Shown in pieces: positions 19,089-27,832 of a stretch of DNA of 64,000 bases. Position numbers and translations under genes: made by a program. The notes under the pieces are model-generated. The model did not search any database and was not told the DNA's origin. It saw nothing but the letters and a program-made list of their open reading frames with translations. Source of the stretch: SZUA-365 sp049663345. GTDB lineage: Bacteria; Bacteroidota; Ignavibacteria; SZUA-365. The stretch's first letter is position 1, and each line of letters begins with the position of its first letter. Location: assembly GCA_049663345.1 (NCBI GenBank), contig JBATDG010000053.1:1-64000 (forward strand), written 5' to 3'.

Positions 19089-19260
19089 AAAAAACCACAA
19101 AGTCACGTGGGAAAAAACCACTAAGTCACGAAGACACGAATGAAGAGCACGAAGGTTTTTAAAAGCGCGATCTATCCACGAATTCCGAACAATTGACTTT
19201 TCTCGCCCTTAAAAAAGCCTTCGTGTCTTTCTTGGTGTCTTTGTGACTTTGTGGTTTTTT
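19089..19260. repeat. opposed 8-base tandem arrays
   Basis: The left arm (about 19094-19155) has 8-base units CCACAAAG, TCACGTGG, CCACTAAG, TCACGAAG, ACACGAAT and CACGAAGG, with two short irregular spacers. The right arm (about 19218-19258) carries reverse-complement units CCTTCGTG, TCTTTCTT, GGTGTCTT, TGTGACTT and TGTGGTTT. The centre of about 60 bases is unique. The array abuts the tadA stop codon. The same family lies at 42295-42423. Confidence 0.87.
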
Positions 19261-19280
19261 CTACAGGTTTTTTCTTTTGC

Positions 19281-19309
19281 TTGACGTTGAGGGAAAAAGG
19301 AAGTAGGTT
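19281..19309 (+). promoter_or_regulatory. candidate promoter of the cobalamin-controlled transcript
   Basis: TTGACG at 19281-19286 is followed after 17 bases by TAGGTT at 19304-19309. The expected transcript start near 19316 lies just before the riboswitch aptamer. The -10 match is modest. Confidence 0.4.
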
Positions 19310-19324
19310 TAAGCATTGTTCTTT

Positions 19325-19500
19325 GACAACCGTCATGGTTCCCCATCGAGGGGATGAAAATGGGAATGCCGTGGAAATCGGCAACTGCCCCGCAACTGTA
19401 AACGGCGTTAAGCGTGCACATGAACCACTGGAATGATCCGGGAAGGAGTGTACGCCGTTCGTACTTCGAAACGAACGCGCCGCGAGTCAGGAGACCTGCC
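19325..19500 (+). promoter_or_regulatory. cobalamin (B12) riboswitch
   Basis: The conserved blocks of the adenosylcobalamin-class aptamer are present in order: GATGAAAATGGGAAT near 19353, GCCCCGCAACTGTAAACGG near 19387 (the B12 box region), CCACTGG near 19425, CGGGAAGG near 19439 and GAGTCAGGAGACCTGCC at 19484-19500. The terminal block is the classical 3' end of the motif. It lies about 130 bases upstream of the receptor start at 19631, so it should repress the receptor and following gene when cobalamin is plentiful. The expression platform between 19501 and 19630 is not resolved. Confidence 0.95.
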
Positions 19501-19630
19501 ATGACATCAGTACAGGCCTTCGCGGGTGAGGTTCCTGATGACGTGCGCGCCATCGCTCCCTTACCCCCACTGTCATTGCGACATGGGGTTATTTTTTGCG
19601 TTTCCCCCGCAGGGCCTGATATCGGATATC

Positions 19631-21604
19631 ATGATCTTGCGGTTTTTTATTTCCATAATTCTCCTTCTGCTGCTCGCCGGATCCGCCAGCGCGCAGCGGC
19701 GGCTCGTCGAAGACGACACGCTGTTCTTTGCGCTCAAGGAACAGGTGACCGTCACGGCTACGCGCATCCCGACGGCGCTGCGCGACGCTCCGGCAGCGAC
19801 GGACATCTTCAGCGCACGGACAATTTCAGCGCTTCCGGTGCTGACGATCTCCGACCTGCTTTCCCTTTCCGCGGGCAGTACGGTCCGCGACTACGGCGGC
19901 AGCGGAAGTCTGCAGCTCGCTTCGCTGCGCGGACTCGGCGCCGAATACACACTCGTTCTTCTCAACGGCATGCGCCTCAATGGTGCGCAGAATGCGCTCG
20001 TGGATGTGGGGCAGGTTTCCCTTCAGTCGGCCGACCGCGTTGAAATCGTGCGCGGCGGACTCGCAGCCCTCTACGGCAGCAACGCGCTCGGCGGCGTGGT
20101 CAACATTGTCACATCGCGGGAACGCGCTCCCCTCACGGCCTCGGTCGGCTACGGCGCCTTCGGCTGGCGCCAGGCCTCGCTCTCCGCCGGTCAGGGAGGC
20201 AGTGCCGGACGTCTCTTCGCGGATCTGCGCTATCAGGAAAGCGCCAACGATTATTCATTCACGCCATCCTGGGGCGGCGGTGATCTGCAGCGGATGAATG
20301 CGGCGATGTACCGGCGTTCCATCACGGCGGGCGGCACGCTTTTTCTCCCCGACGCAAACCTGACGCTGTATACGGACCTGCTCTCTCTCGATATCGGAGT
20401 GCCGGGCGCCGTATTCTCCGCATCCCAGGGACGCGCACGGCAGCAGGATCTGCAGGGCATGGCCTCGCTTCAGCTCGATATGCAGCTCGATGCGCGCAGC
20501 CAGCTTCGCACCACACTCGGTCTGCGCGACGGCAGGCAGGACTATCGCGATCCCGATTACCGCATCAACGGTTCGCCGCTTGAAAGCCGCTACGATCAGA
20601 CACAGCTTTTCGGCAGCGCTCTGCTCGAGCATGCGTTTGCATCGGGACATCAGATCGTCGCCGGTTTCGAAAGTTCTTTCGATCAGCTTGAAAGCAAGGA
20701 CATCGCTGCGAATCCCCAACGGCTGCAGTTCTCGGCCTTTTCCTCCGCGGATATCAGAGTGACTGCGGCCGGAGTACCCTTCCGCCTGTATCCCGCGCTG
20801 CGCTATGATTTCATTTCCGATGCGTTGGAGACTAATGCGGATGGCAGCAACCCTGCATCCACCGGCCAGCTGCATGCCCTCATGCCGTCGCTCGGACTGC
20901 ATGCGTCGATCCTGCCCGGATCGCTGGCGCTGCGGGGACGCGCGGCGCGCGCATTCAGCATGCCGACATTCAATCAGCTCTACTGGCGCGAGGGCGGCAA
21001 CTCTTCGCTGCGGCCGGAATACTCCACCGCTTTCGACGCCGGTGTTATCCACACGGCGGTAGAAGGATTGTCCACCGCCGAACTCACCTGGTTCTATCAC
21101 GACATCACCGACAAGATTGTCTGGGCTCCCTCCGCAGGGTTGTACTGGACACCGCGGAATGTGCAGCACGTCATTTCCACCGGCCTAGAAGCCCAGTGGC
21201 AGCTGCAGTGGGAGCGCTTCTCGCTGCGAATGAACGCTCAGTGGATCTCCGCACGCAAGGCGAATGCGTCCTTCCCCGGCGACGCGACGCAGGACAAGCA
21301 GCTGATCTACGTGCCCGAGTGGAGCGGTTCGCTGACGCTGCTCACCGCTCCCCTGCCATGGCTTACCGTCAGCGTGACCGAGCGTATACTCGGACCCCGC
21401 TTCTACAACGAGACCAACACCGCCGAGCTGCCAGCTCATGCCATAACGGACGCCGCTCTGCATGCAAGTATTCCACTGGCCGGCATCGAAAGCACCTGGA
21501 AGCTTGAGCTGCTGAATCTCTTCGACAGCTCGTATGAAGTCGTCGCCTTCTATCCCATGCCCGGCCGCAGCTTCCGCTTCACCCTCTCAACAACCCTGAA
21601 CTGA
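19631..21604 (+). CDS. BtuB-type TonB-dependent cobalamin receptor
   Basis: An outer-membrane TonB-dependent receptor of 657 residues, the likely cobalamin importer. The signal peptide (FFISIILLLLLAGSASA) follows the ATG at 19631; an upstream GTG-initiated extension would run through riboswitch sequence and is rejected. The plug domain has the TonB-box-like EQVTVTATRIP near residue 36, LRGLGAEYTLVLLNGMRLNG near 100 and VEIVRGGLAALYGSNALGGV near 135. The barrel ends NLFDSSYEVVAFYPMPGRSF with a C-terminal F/L-rich strand (FRFTLSTTLN), as in BtuB-like receptors. The upstream riboswitch makes the cobalamin assignment strong. Confidence 0.92.
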   Translation: MILRFFISIILLLLLAGSASAQRRLVEDDTLFFALKEQVTVTATRIPTALRDAPAATDIFSARTISALPVLTISDLLSLSAGSTVRDYGGSGSLQLASLRGLGAEYTLVLLNGMRLNGAQNALVDVGQVSLQSADRVEIVRGGLAALYGSNALGGVVNIVTSRERAPLTASVGYGAFGWRQASLSAGQGGSAGRLFADLRYQESANDYSFTPSWGGGDLQRMNAAMYRRSITAGGTLFLPDANLTLYTDLLSLDIGVPGAVFSASQGRARQQDLQGMASLQLDMQLDARSQLRTTLGLRDGRQDYRDPDYRINGSPLESRYDQTQLFGSALLEHAFASGHQIVAGFESSFDQLESKDIAANPQRLQFSAFSSADIRVTAAGVPFRLYPALRYDFISDALETNADGSNPASTGQLHALMPSLGLHASILPGSLALRGRAARAFSMPTFNQLYWREGGNSSLRPEYSTAFDAGVIHTAVEGLSTAELTWFYHDITDKIVWAPSAGLYWTPRNVQHVISTGLEAQWQLQWERFSLRMNAQWISARKANASFPGDATQDKQLIYVPEWSGSLTLLTAPLPWLTVSVTERILGPRFYNETNTAELPAHAITDAALHASIPLAGIESTWKLELLNLFDSSYEVVAFYPMPGRSFRFTLSTTLN

Positions 21605-21620
21605 CCAGGCGCTGCCATCA

Positions 21621-21683
21621 TTCGTAATTCGTACTTCCTAATTCGCTATCAGCTATCAGCCATTAGTCATTAGCCATCAATTC
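21621..21683. repeat. 7-base tandem array
   Basis: Nine contiguous 7-base units without indels: TTCGTAA, TTCGTAC, TTCCTAA, TTCGCTA, TCAGCTA, TCAGCCA, TTAGTCA, TTAGCCA, TCAATTC. It lies between the receptor and the propeller lipoprotein, ending 10 bases before the latter's start. The units match the right arm at 37014-37069. Confidence 0.85.
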
Positions 21684-21693
21684 GGATATCCCC

Positions 21694-22734
21694 ATGAACC
21701 GACTCCTCCTAGCCGCCCTCACCCTTTTGCTCACCTTCTCCGCCTGCGACGACAACAGCACGGACCCACCGATTACACCTCAATCTCCGCGCGGGTTATA
21801 CATTCTCAACGAAGGAAATTTCCAGCGGGGGAATGCAACCCTGAGCTTCTATATACCGGACTCGCTTGTCGTCTATAATGATCTGTTCCAGTCCGAGAAC
21901 GGGCGTCCCCTGGGCGATGTCGGCAACAGCATCACCGTACACGATGGACTCGCCTACCTCGTGATCAACAATTCGCACAAGATTGAAGTGATCAGCGCAT
22001 CCACCTACAAATCCGTGCGCACGATCGCGAGTCCCGCCGGGGCCAGTCCGCGGCAGATCGCATTTGCGACGAACGGCCTCGGCTTCATTTCCAACCTTCT
22101 CGACAACAGCGTCTCCGTTTACAATCCCTCCACCGGAAAATTGGACGGGAAAATTTCTGTCGGCGCGAACCCTGACGGCATCGCGGCCGCGGGCAATGTG
22201 GTGGTGGTGGCAAACAGCGGCTTCGGCAGCGGCAATTCCGTTTCACTTATCGATGCGGAGACGCGTGAATTTCTGAAGTCCGTCCCTGTCGGCGATTATC
22301 CCTCAAGCGTGCTCGCGCTCAGTGAATACGCGGCCGCGGTGATCTGCACGGGAGATTATGGGGACTTCAACGACCCCAACGACGACACCCCGGGCATGCT
22401 GTATATCGTGGATCTGCAGACCCGCAAAGTAGCGGATTCGCTCGTTCTTGGCGGACACCCGCAGCGCCTCGTGCGCGATACCGACGGCTACCTCTACACC
22501 ATTCAGAACGACGGTGTCACGCGTATTCACCTCGCATCGAAAACCATTGCAGAAAAATTCATTCCCGGTTTTTTCTACAATATCTTCATCGACACCACTG
22601 ATCGACGAATCTACCTCACCAACCCGATCGACTATGTACAGTCTGGCAAGCTCGAAATCTACCTGATGAATGGAACGAAAGACCGCGCGCTCGACGTCGG
22701 CATCATTCCCAACGCCATGGCGCTGTCGAAGTAA
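21694..22734 (+). CDS. surface beta-propeller lipoprotein, candidate BtuG-like cobalamin-binding protein
   Basis: A 346-residue predicted lipoprotein: the signal peptide ends LLLTFSACDD, a lipobox near residue 18. The body is made of YncE/DUF5074-like propeller repeats, including GLYILNEGNFQRGNATLSFY, LAYLVINNSHKIEVISAS, GLGFISNLLDNSVSVYNPST and GNSVSLIDAETREFLKSVPVG. It follows the riboswitch-controlled BtuB-type receptor by 89 bases. In Bacteroides, BtuG is a surface beta-propeller lipoprotein that binds B12 tightly on top of BtuB; the fold, the lipid anchor and the gene order here fit that role. This is inference from context, since YncE-like propellers have many functions. Confidence 0.82.
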   Translation: MNRLLLAALTLLLTFSACDDNSTDPPITPQSPRGLYILNEGNFQRGNATLSFYIPDSLVVYNDLFQSENGRPLGDVGNSITVHDGLAYLVINNSHKIEVISASTYKSVRTIASPAGASPRQIAFATNGLGFISNLLDNSVSVYNPSTGKLDGKISVGANPDGIAAAGNVVVVANSGFGSGNSVSLIDAETREFLKSVPVGDYPSSVLALSEYAAAVICTGDYGDFNDPNDDTPGMLYIVDLQTRKVADSLVLGGHPQRLVRDTDGYLYTIQNDGVTRIHLASKTIAEKFIPGFFYNIFIDTTDRRIYLTNPIDYVQSGKLEIYLMNGTKDRALDVGIIPNAMALSK

Positions 22735-22803
22735 AAATCAGAAGACCTGATTCCCACGATTGGAGCGTTTCCATTGGGTGGCTGATAGATTGAAAGAGCT
22801 TGC

Positions 22804-24726
22804 CTACCAACCGAACAGTCCGCCTCCGCCATGTTCATCGCATTCGGCGGGGAGGAGATTCAGGTTGACAGGATAGATCGCGGTGTCGGAACACGCGTCT
22901 GTTGCGAGCAGTCCCGTTTCGCGGCAGAGAGGAAGGTATTCGACGGTGCTGGGTTGGGTGAAAATGGAATCGGGGGGAGAGAATCGGGCGATCTGCGCCA
23001 TGGTGCGTCCCCAAATCGGTGCGCACATGGTACCGCCGTAACGGTAGACGCCGCTGAGCTTGCGTGCAGCGTTGTCGAAACCAACCCACACGGCCAGGGA
23101 AAGTGACGGCGTGAAGCCCACGAACCAGGCGTCGGTGGAATTCTGCGTCGTCCCGGTTTTCCCGGCGACGGGTCCCTTGAAATATTTCCGCACTGCGGTC
23201 GCAGTACCGCTGTCCACTACCGCACGCATGGCATCGGTGATGATGAAGGCGGTTGCGGAATCCAACACCGTGGCGGTGTCGGGACGCGCCCGGAAGAGCA
23301 CGCGCTTGTTCTGATCTTCGATACGCGTGATGAAAAACGGCCGCGCGCGATGTCCCATTGATGCGAGCGTGCCGTAGGCTTCCACCATGTCCATCGGAGA
23401 AACTTCGCCCGTCCCCAGCGCGAGCGAAGGATATTCGGGCAACTCGCTCTCAATTCCCAATCGATGGGCGAAGGAAATGACGCGCGCGGGTTCGGTGAAT
23501 TCCACCATCGCATGCGCGGCGACGAGATTGAGCGAATGCTGCAGTCCGTAGCGCATCGGCACGGTCGCGCCGCTGCTGGTGTCGGAGTCGTTCATCGGAC
23601 GCCATTCCCACACCATGCCGGAATCCACCACAATCGGTGCATCAGAAATCGGCGTAGCAAGCGTGTAGCCCTGCTCGAGCAGGGACGCATACAGAAAGGG
23701 CTTGAATGACGAACCGGGCTGCCGGTGGATTTGTGTGGCGTGGTTGAGTCCGCGTCCGGGCGAGGCAGGATTTCCACCGACCAGCGCACGCACTGCTCCG
23801 CTGTGCACATCCGTGAGCACGCTGCCAACCTGCACCTCGCGCATTTTCTCGGGAAGCTCTTTCCACTGGGCGTCCACCGCCGCTTCGAGCGCCGTCTGCA
23901 TGCGGCTGTCGAGCGTCGTGTAAATCCGGAGCTGATCGCGGGGGAGGGAGAGTCCTTTCGCACCCAGCAGCGCCTCGGCTTGGCGCCGCACCCATTCCGC
24001 ATAATGCCTTGCGATCGCGGGACGCGGATTGAGTCCCAGCGGCTCGCGTTTGAATCGCGCAAAATCATCTTTACTGATTCGCTCAACCTCGACAAGGTTG
24101 TGCATCACTTCGTTGCGCCTCTTGAGTGCGCGGTCGGGATGTTTGACCGGCTGATAATTTTCGGGCGATTGGAGGAGTCCCACCAGCAGACAGCTTTCAG
24201 TGATACTCAGATCCGCCGGATCTTTCTGAAAGTACTCCCGAGCCGCGGCCCAGATTCCATACGTACCGCTACCGAAATACACGGTGTTCAGATACAGGAG
24301 CAGAAGTTCGTCTTTGCTGAATTTCTTTTCGAGTTCACGCGCCAGATCGATTTCCTTGAGCTTGCGGGAAATGGATCGTTCGTGAGAAAGGAAAAGATTG
24401 CGCGCCAGCTGCATGGTGAGCGTACTTCCGCCCTGCGTATTTCCGGTAATTGTTTCCAGCACCGCGCGGCCGAGTCCTTTGAGCGACACGCCGTCATGAT
24501 TGTAGAAATCGCGGTCCTCCGTCGCCAGCAGCGCCCGGATCACCCAGGGCGACACCGCCCCTGTCGACCGCAGCTCCACCCGCCGTTCTGTCCCGTAATA
24601 GTCGATCACCTTCCCATCCTCCGTCAGCGCATACGACGCATACTTCAGATCGATCGGTGGGAGGTCCTGAGCGTAGATCGGAAGGGCGAGCAGAAACAGG
24701 AGATATGTTGTGAGAATCCAGCGCAT
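22804..24726 (-). CDS. class A penicillin-binding protein (transglycosylase-transpeptidase)
   Basis: A 640-residue bifunctional peptidoglycan synthase. The GT51 domain (about residues 45-215) has the catalytic Glu in ATEDRDFYNHDG near residue 68 and GGSTLTMQLARNL near 98. The transpeptidase domain (about 300-590) has the nucleophile in PGSSFKPF near 337, SLN near 397 and KTGTT near 521. The N-terminus is a hydrophobic segment ending ALPIYAQ with almost no cytoplasmic tail. The start at 24726 is the ATG before this segment; a longer frame reads into the 8-base array. It looks closest to the PBP1A/1C group and lacks long C-terminal extensions. It is convergent with the propeller gene. Confidence 0.92.
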   Translation of the reverse strand: MRWILTTYLLFLLALPIYAQDLPPIDLKYASYALTEDGKVIDYYGTERRVELRSTGAVSPWVIRALLATEDRDFYNHDGVSLKGLGRAVLETITGNTQGGSTLTMQLARNLFLSHERSISRKLKEIDLARELEKKFSKDELLLLYLNTVYFGSGTYGIWAAAREYFQKDPADLSITESCLLVGLLQSPENYQPVKHPDRALKRRNEVMHNLVEVERISKDDFARFKREPLGLNPRPAIARHYAEWVRRQAEALLGAKGLSLPRDQLRIYTTLDSRMQTALEAAVDAQWKELPEKMREVQVGSVLTDVHSGAVRALVGGNPASPGRGLNHATQIHRQPGSSFKPFLYASLLEQGYTLATPISDAPIVVDSGMVWEWRPMNDSDTSSGATVPMRYGLQHSLNLVAAHAMVEFTEPARVISFAHRLGIESELPEYPSLALGTGEVSPMDMVEAYGTLASMGHRARPFFITRIEDQNKRVLFRARPDTATVLDSATAFIITDAMRAVVDSGTATAVRKYFKGPVAGKTGTTQNSTDAWFVGFTPSLSLAVWVGFDNAARKLSGVYRYGGTMCAPIWGRTMAQIARFSPPDSIFTQPSTVEYLPLCRETGLLATDACSDTAIYPVNLNLLPAECDEHGGGGLFGW

Positions 24727-24746
24727 GGGGTTAAAATAGCGAGAAA

Positions 24747-25204
24747 GGCAGATGGGCACAAAGGCATTAAAGAGGCACAGAGGCACATGGGCACAAAGGC
24801 ATTAAGGAGGCACAGAGGCACATGGGCACAGAGGCATTAAGGAGGCACAAAGGCACATGGGCACAGAGGCACAAAGTTGCGCTAACCCCGAAGGGGCGGG
24901 ACTTCGCCGTGGCAAGCCCAAGCGCCTGCGGCGCGCAGGAAGCAGGAGGCGACCGCGAAGGTATATCAATCATGTGATTGAGGTTCGGCACAAACCTCAT
25001 CTACGCGCTGAAAGCGCGGCCTATTGCAGCCCAGGGCCGATGGCCCTGGGTTACGGAACGAAGCCCGCGCCCTCCCACCTCCCATCCGCCCTGAAAGGGC
25101 GGAACTAGTTTTTCCCGCGCAACTGGATCCGCGCTTTCAGCGCGAAGACGCGGAGCTGGCGCTCCGCGCTCCTTTGTGCCTTTGTGCCTCTGTGCCTTTG
25201 TGCC
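24747..25204. repeat. opposed 8-base arrays enclosing palindromic modules
   Basis: The left arm at 24747-24875 consists of 8-base units GGCACAAA, GGCACAGA, GGCACATG and GGCATTAA, interrupted by GGA or AGA at regular places so that a 35-base higher-order unit repeats about three times. The right arm at 25173-25204 has four reverse-complement units (TTTGTGCC, TCTGTGCC). The centre (about 24880-25170) holds the REP-like modules: GCGGGACTTCGCCGTGGCAAG-type at 24896, GCGCTGAAAGCGC near 25006, CCCTGAAAGGG near 25090 and GCGCTTTCAGCGC near 25130. The right arm ends 9 bases before the hypF start, and the left arm lies just upstream of the PBP start. No gene is supported. Confidence 0.9.
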
Positions 25205-25213
25205 TATTTTAGT

Positions 25214-27571
25214 ATGATGGACTCTTTTAAAACGATATCCCCAACTACACGCATCCGTGTTACGGTCGCTGGCATTGTGCAGGGCGTGGGGTTTCGTCCG
25301 TATGTGTACCGGTTGGCGACGGAGTGCGGACTTGCAGGCTCGGTCCTCAACGATGGACGCGGTGTGGAAATCGACGTGCAGGGAACGCGGGTCGGGGAGT
25401 TCATTCACCGCCTTCCGCTCGAGGCGCCTCCACTTGTCCTCATCACCGATCTTTCGACTGAGGAACTTGAACCCGGTACGGCCGATTCTTTCACCATCAT
25501 CCCGAGCAGCGGCGGAGCGGTTTCGTCGGCCATGATTCCGGCGGACGTAGCCACCTGCGACGACTGTCTGCACGAACTGCTCGACAGCGATGACCGGCGC
25601 CATCGCTATCCTTTTACGAATTGCACGAACTGCGGTCCCCGCTACACCATCACGCAATCGATTCCCTACGATCGGCCTTTCACTTCGATGAACAGCTTCC
25701 CGATGTGCGAGGACTGCGCGCGCGAATACCACGATCCGGCCGACCGCCGCTTCCACGCGCAGCCGAATGCCTGCGCTGTGTGCGGTCCGCAACTCCTCTG
25801 GCGACGCAATGCGCAGCTGCATGGCGAGGATGTCGATCTGGAAGGCGACGCCGCGCTCATTGCCGCACAGCGCGATCTGTGTGAGGGACGCATCGTCGCC
25901 CTGCGCGGACTCGGCGGCTATCATCTTGCCGTGGATGCGCGAAACGAGAAGGCCGTGCACTTGCTTCGCCTGCGCAAACGGCGCTACGAGAAACCGCTCG
26001 CCGTTATGCTGCGCGATCTCGATGCGGCGCATGAACTCTGTGAAGTTTCCGAGACTGAAGCAGCGCTGCTGACTTCGCCGCAGCGACCAGCCGTGATCCT
26101 GCGGCAGAAAGCGGACAACGGCATTGCTCCTTCCGTCTCGCTTGACAATCCCACTCTCGGCGTCATGCTTCCCTACACGCCGCTCCATCACCTGCTGCTG
26201 CGTGGCGAATGTGATGCTCTGGTGATGACCAGCGGCAATCTGAGCGAGGAGCCTATCTGCATCGACATCGATGATGCGGAGTTCCGGCTCGAGCATATCG
26301 CCGATGGTTTCCTGCATCACAACCGCGACATCCTCCAGCGCTGCGATGATTCTGTTTTCCGCGTCGTCGCCGATGCGCCGCGTCCCGTGCGCCGCGCCCG
26401 CGGATGTGTACCGCGTCCCATACTGCTGCGCAAAGATGCCCAGTCTGTCATCGCAGTTGGAGCAGAACTGAAAAATACCCTCTGCGTGAGTAAAGGACGC
26501 GCGGCCTTCATTTCCCAGCACATCGGCGATCTGGAGCATCTCGAAGCCCTGCGGTTTTTCGAGGACACCCTTTCTCACCTCCTGCGCATTTATGATGTCC
26601 ACCCCCACGCGATCGTGCATGACCTGCATCCGGATTATCTCGGCAGCCAGTGGGCGAAAGGAAATCTAGGTGGCGCGGCGGCGGAGCGCTTCGCAGAACT
26701 CCCGCGCATTGCGGTGCAGCATCATCATGCGCATCTGGCATCATGTCTCGCGGAGAACAGCACCGACGAACCCGCAATCGGCATCATACTCGACGGCACC
26801 GGCTACGGTACGGACGGCACTATCTGGGGCGGGGAATTCCTCGTCGGCAACAGCGCGGGCTATGCGCGTGCGGGACATTTCGCCACGCTCCCGATGCCGG
26901 GCGGAGAACGCGCCGCACGTGAACCCTGGCGCATGGCCTATGCCGCAATGCATGCGTTGGTGAACGCGGAGTCTACTGTTTCCGCGCAGCCCGTTTCGGC
27001 TGATCTCTTCCCCGAATGGTTCGCCCGGCGAGGGGATGAAGAAATCGCGGCGGTGCGCTTCGCGATGGAGAGCGGAACGAACGTGCCGCGGACGTCCAGC
27101 TGCGGACGCCTGTTCGACGCTGTCGCCTCCCTCACCGGTCTCTACGACGTCGCCGGCTTCGAAGCACAGGCCGCCATTGCACTGGAATTCGCGGCGAGTC
27201 CGGAAGCGCTGCCTCCCTATTCCTTCGCGCTTCTGGGAGGGACGCCGAATGTTCTTTCTTTTCTCCCTGCGATTCAGGAAATTATTCACGATATGCGCAG
27301 CGGGAAATCCGTCGCCGAGGTTTCCGCCCGTTTCCATACAGCCGTTATCGAAGGCTGCACCGCGATGGTTGACCGCATCGCCGCACATTCCGGAATCCGG
27401 ACTGTGGCACTCTCGGGCGGTTCATTCCAGAACGCCCTGCTCCTCGGCGGAATGATCGATGCGCTTCGCAAAAGAAATTACTCCGTCCTCACCCACACGC
27501 AGGTGCCCGCCAACGACGGCGGCATAGCGCTGGGACAGACGGTAATCGCCCACTCGCAATTGAAGGATTGA
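25214..27571 (+). CDS. hypF: carbamoyltransferase HypF
   Basis: HypF makes the thiocarbamate on HypE that becomes the cyanide ligands of [NiFe]-hydrogenases. The 785 residues show all domains in order: acylphosphatase (GIVQGVGFRPYVYRLA near residue 18), four CxxC zinc motifs (CDDC, CTNC, CEDC, CAVC, about 115-195), a YrdC-like domain (REKP-type region LRKRRYEKPLAVML near 255), and a Kae1-like domain (HHHAHLASCLAEN near 505). The start is ATG 25214 or 25217, directly after the repeat arm. It is followed by hypC after 3 bases, so hypF-C-D form an operon. Confidence 0.96.
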   Translation: MMDSFKTISPTTRIRVTVAGIVQGVGFRPYVYRLATECGLAGSVLNDGRGVEIDVQGTRVGEFIHRLPLEAPPLVLITDLSTEELEPGTADSFTIIPSSGGAVSSAMIPADVATCDDCLHELLDSDDRRHRYPFTNCTNCGPRYTITQSIPYDRPFTSMNSFPMCEDCAREYHDPADRRFHAQPNACAVCGPQLLWRRNAQLHGEDVDLEGDAALIAAQRDLCEGRIVALRGLGGYHLAVDARNEKAVHLLRLRKRRYEKPLAVMLRDLDAAHELCEVSETEAALLTSPQRPAVILRQKADNGIAPSVSLDNPTLGVMLPYTPLHHLLLRGECDALVMTSGNLSEEPICIDIDDAEFRLEHIADGFLHHNRDILQRCDDSVFRVVADAPRPVRRARGCVPRPILLRKDAQSVIAVGAELKNTLCVSKGRAAFISQHIGDLEHLEALRFFEDTLSHLLRIYDVHPHAIVHDLHPDYLGSQWAKGNLGGAAAERFAELPRIAVQHHHAHLASCLAENSTDEPAIGIILDGTGYGTDGTIWGGEFLVGNSAGYARAGHFATLPMPGGERAAREPWRMAYAAMHALVNAESTVSAQPVSADLFPEWFARRGDEEIAAVRFAMESGTNVPRTSSCGRLFDAVASLTGLYDVAGFEAQAAIALEFAASPEALPPYSFALLGGTPNVLSFLPAIQEIIHDMRSGKSVAEVSARFHTAVIEGCTAMVDRIAAHSGIRTVALSGGSFQNALLLGGMIDALRKRNYSVLTHTQVPANDGGIALGQTVIAHSQLKD

Positions 27572-27574
27572 ATC

Positions 27575-27832
27575 ATGTGTCTGGCAGTACCGGCCAAAGT
27601 GCTGGAACTTCGCGACAATCAAATGGCGCTGGTGGACCTCAACGGAACACAGCGCGAAATCAGCCTCATGGTGCTTGACGGCGACGCCGCCGTCGGGGAC
27701 TTCGTGCTCATCCATGTCGGCTATGCCATCGAAGTTATCGACGAAGATGAAGCGCAGCGCACACTGCAAATGTTTGAAGAACTCGGTACGCTCGACGCAG
27801 AAGAGCTGGGGGAACCGAGTACCATCGTATGA
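27575..27832 (+). CDS. hypC: hydrogenase maturation chaperone HypC
   Basis: A small chaperone of 85 residues that carries the Fe(CN)2CO unit with HypD and delivers it to the large subunit. The conserved N-terminus MCLAVPAKVLEL has the essential Cys2, and VGDFVLIHVGYAIEVID matches the family core. It overlaps hypD by 4 bases (ATGA) and follows hypF by 3 bases. Confidence 0.96.
   Translation: MCLAVPAKVLELRDNQMALVDLNGTQREISLMVLDGDAAVGDFVLIHVGYAIEVIDEDEAQRTLQMFEELGTLDAEELGEPSTIV

Noticed and set aside
19526..19630. Longer N-terminus for the BtuB-type receptor from a GTG
   Set aside because: It would translate the riboswitch expression platform and place the signal peptide 35 residues inside the protein.
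25001..26629. 542-codon open frame on the - strand opposite hypF
   Set aside because: It is a shadow of the strongly supported hypF gene and runs on into the repeat region at 25001-25200.
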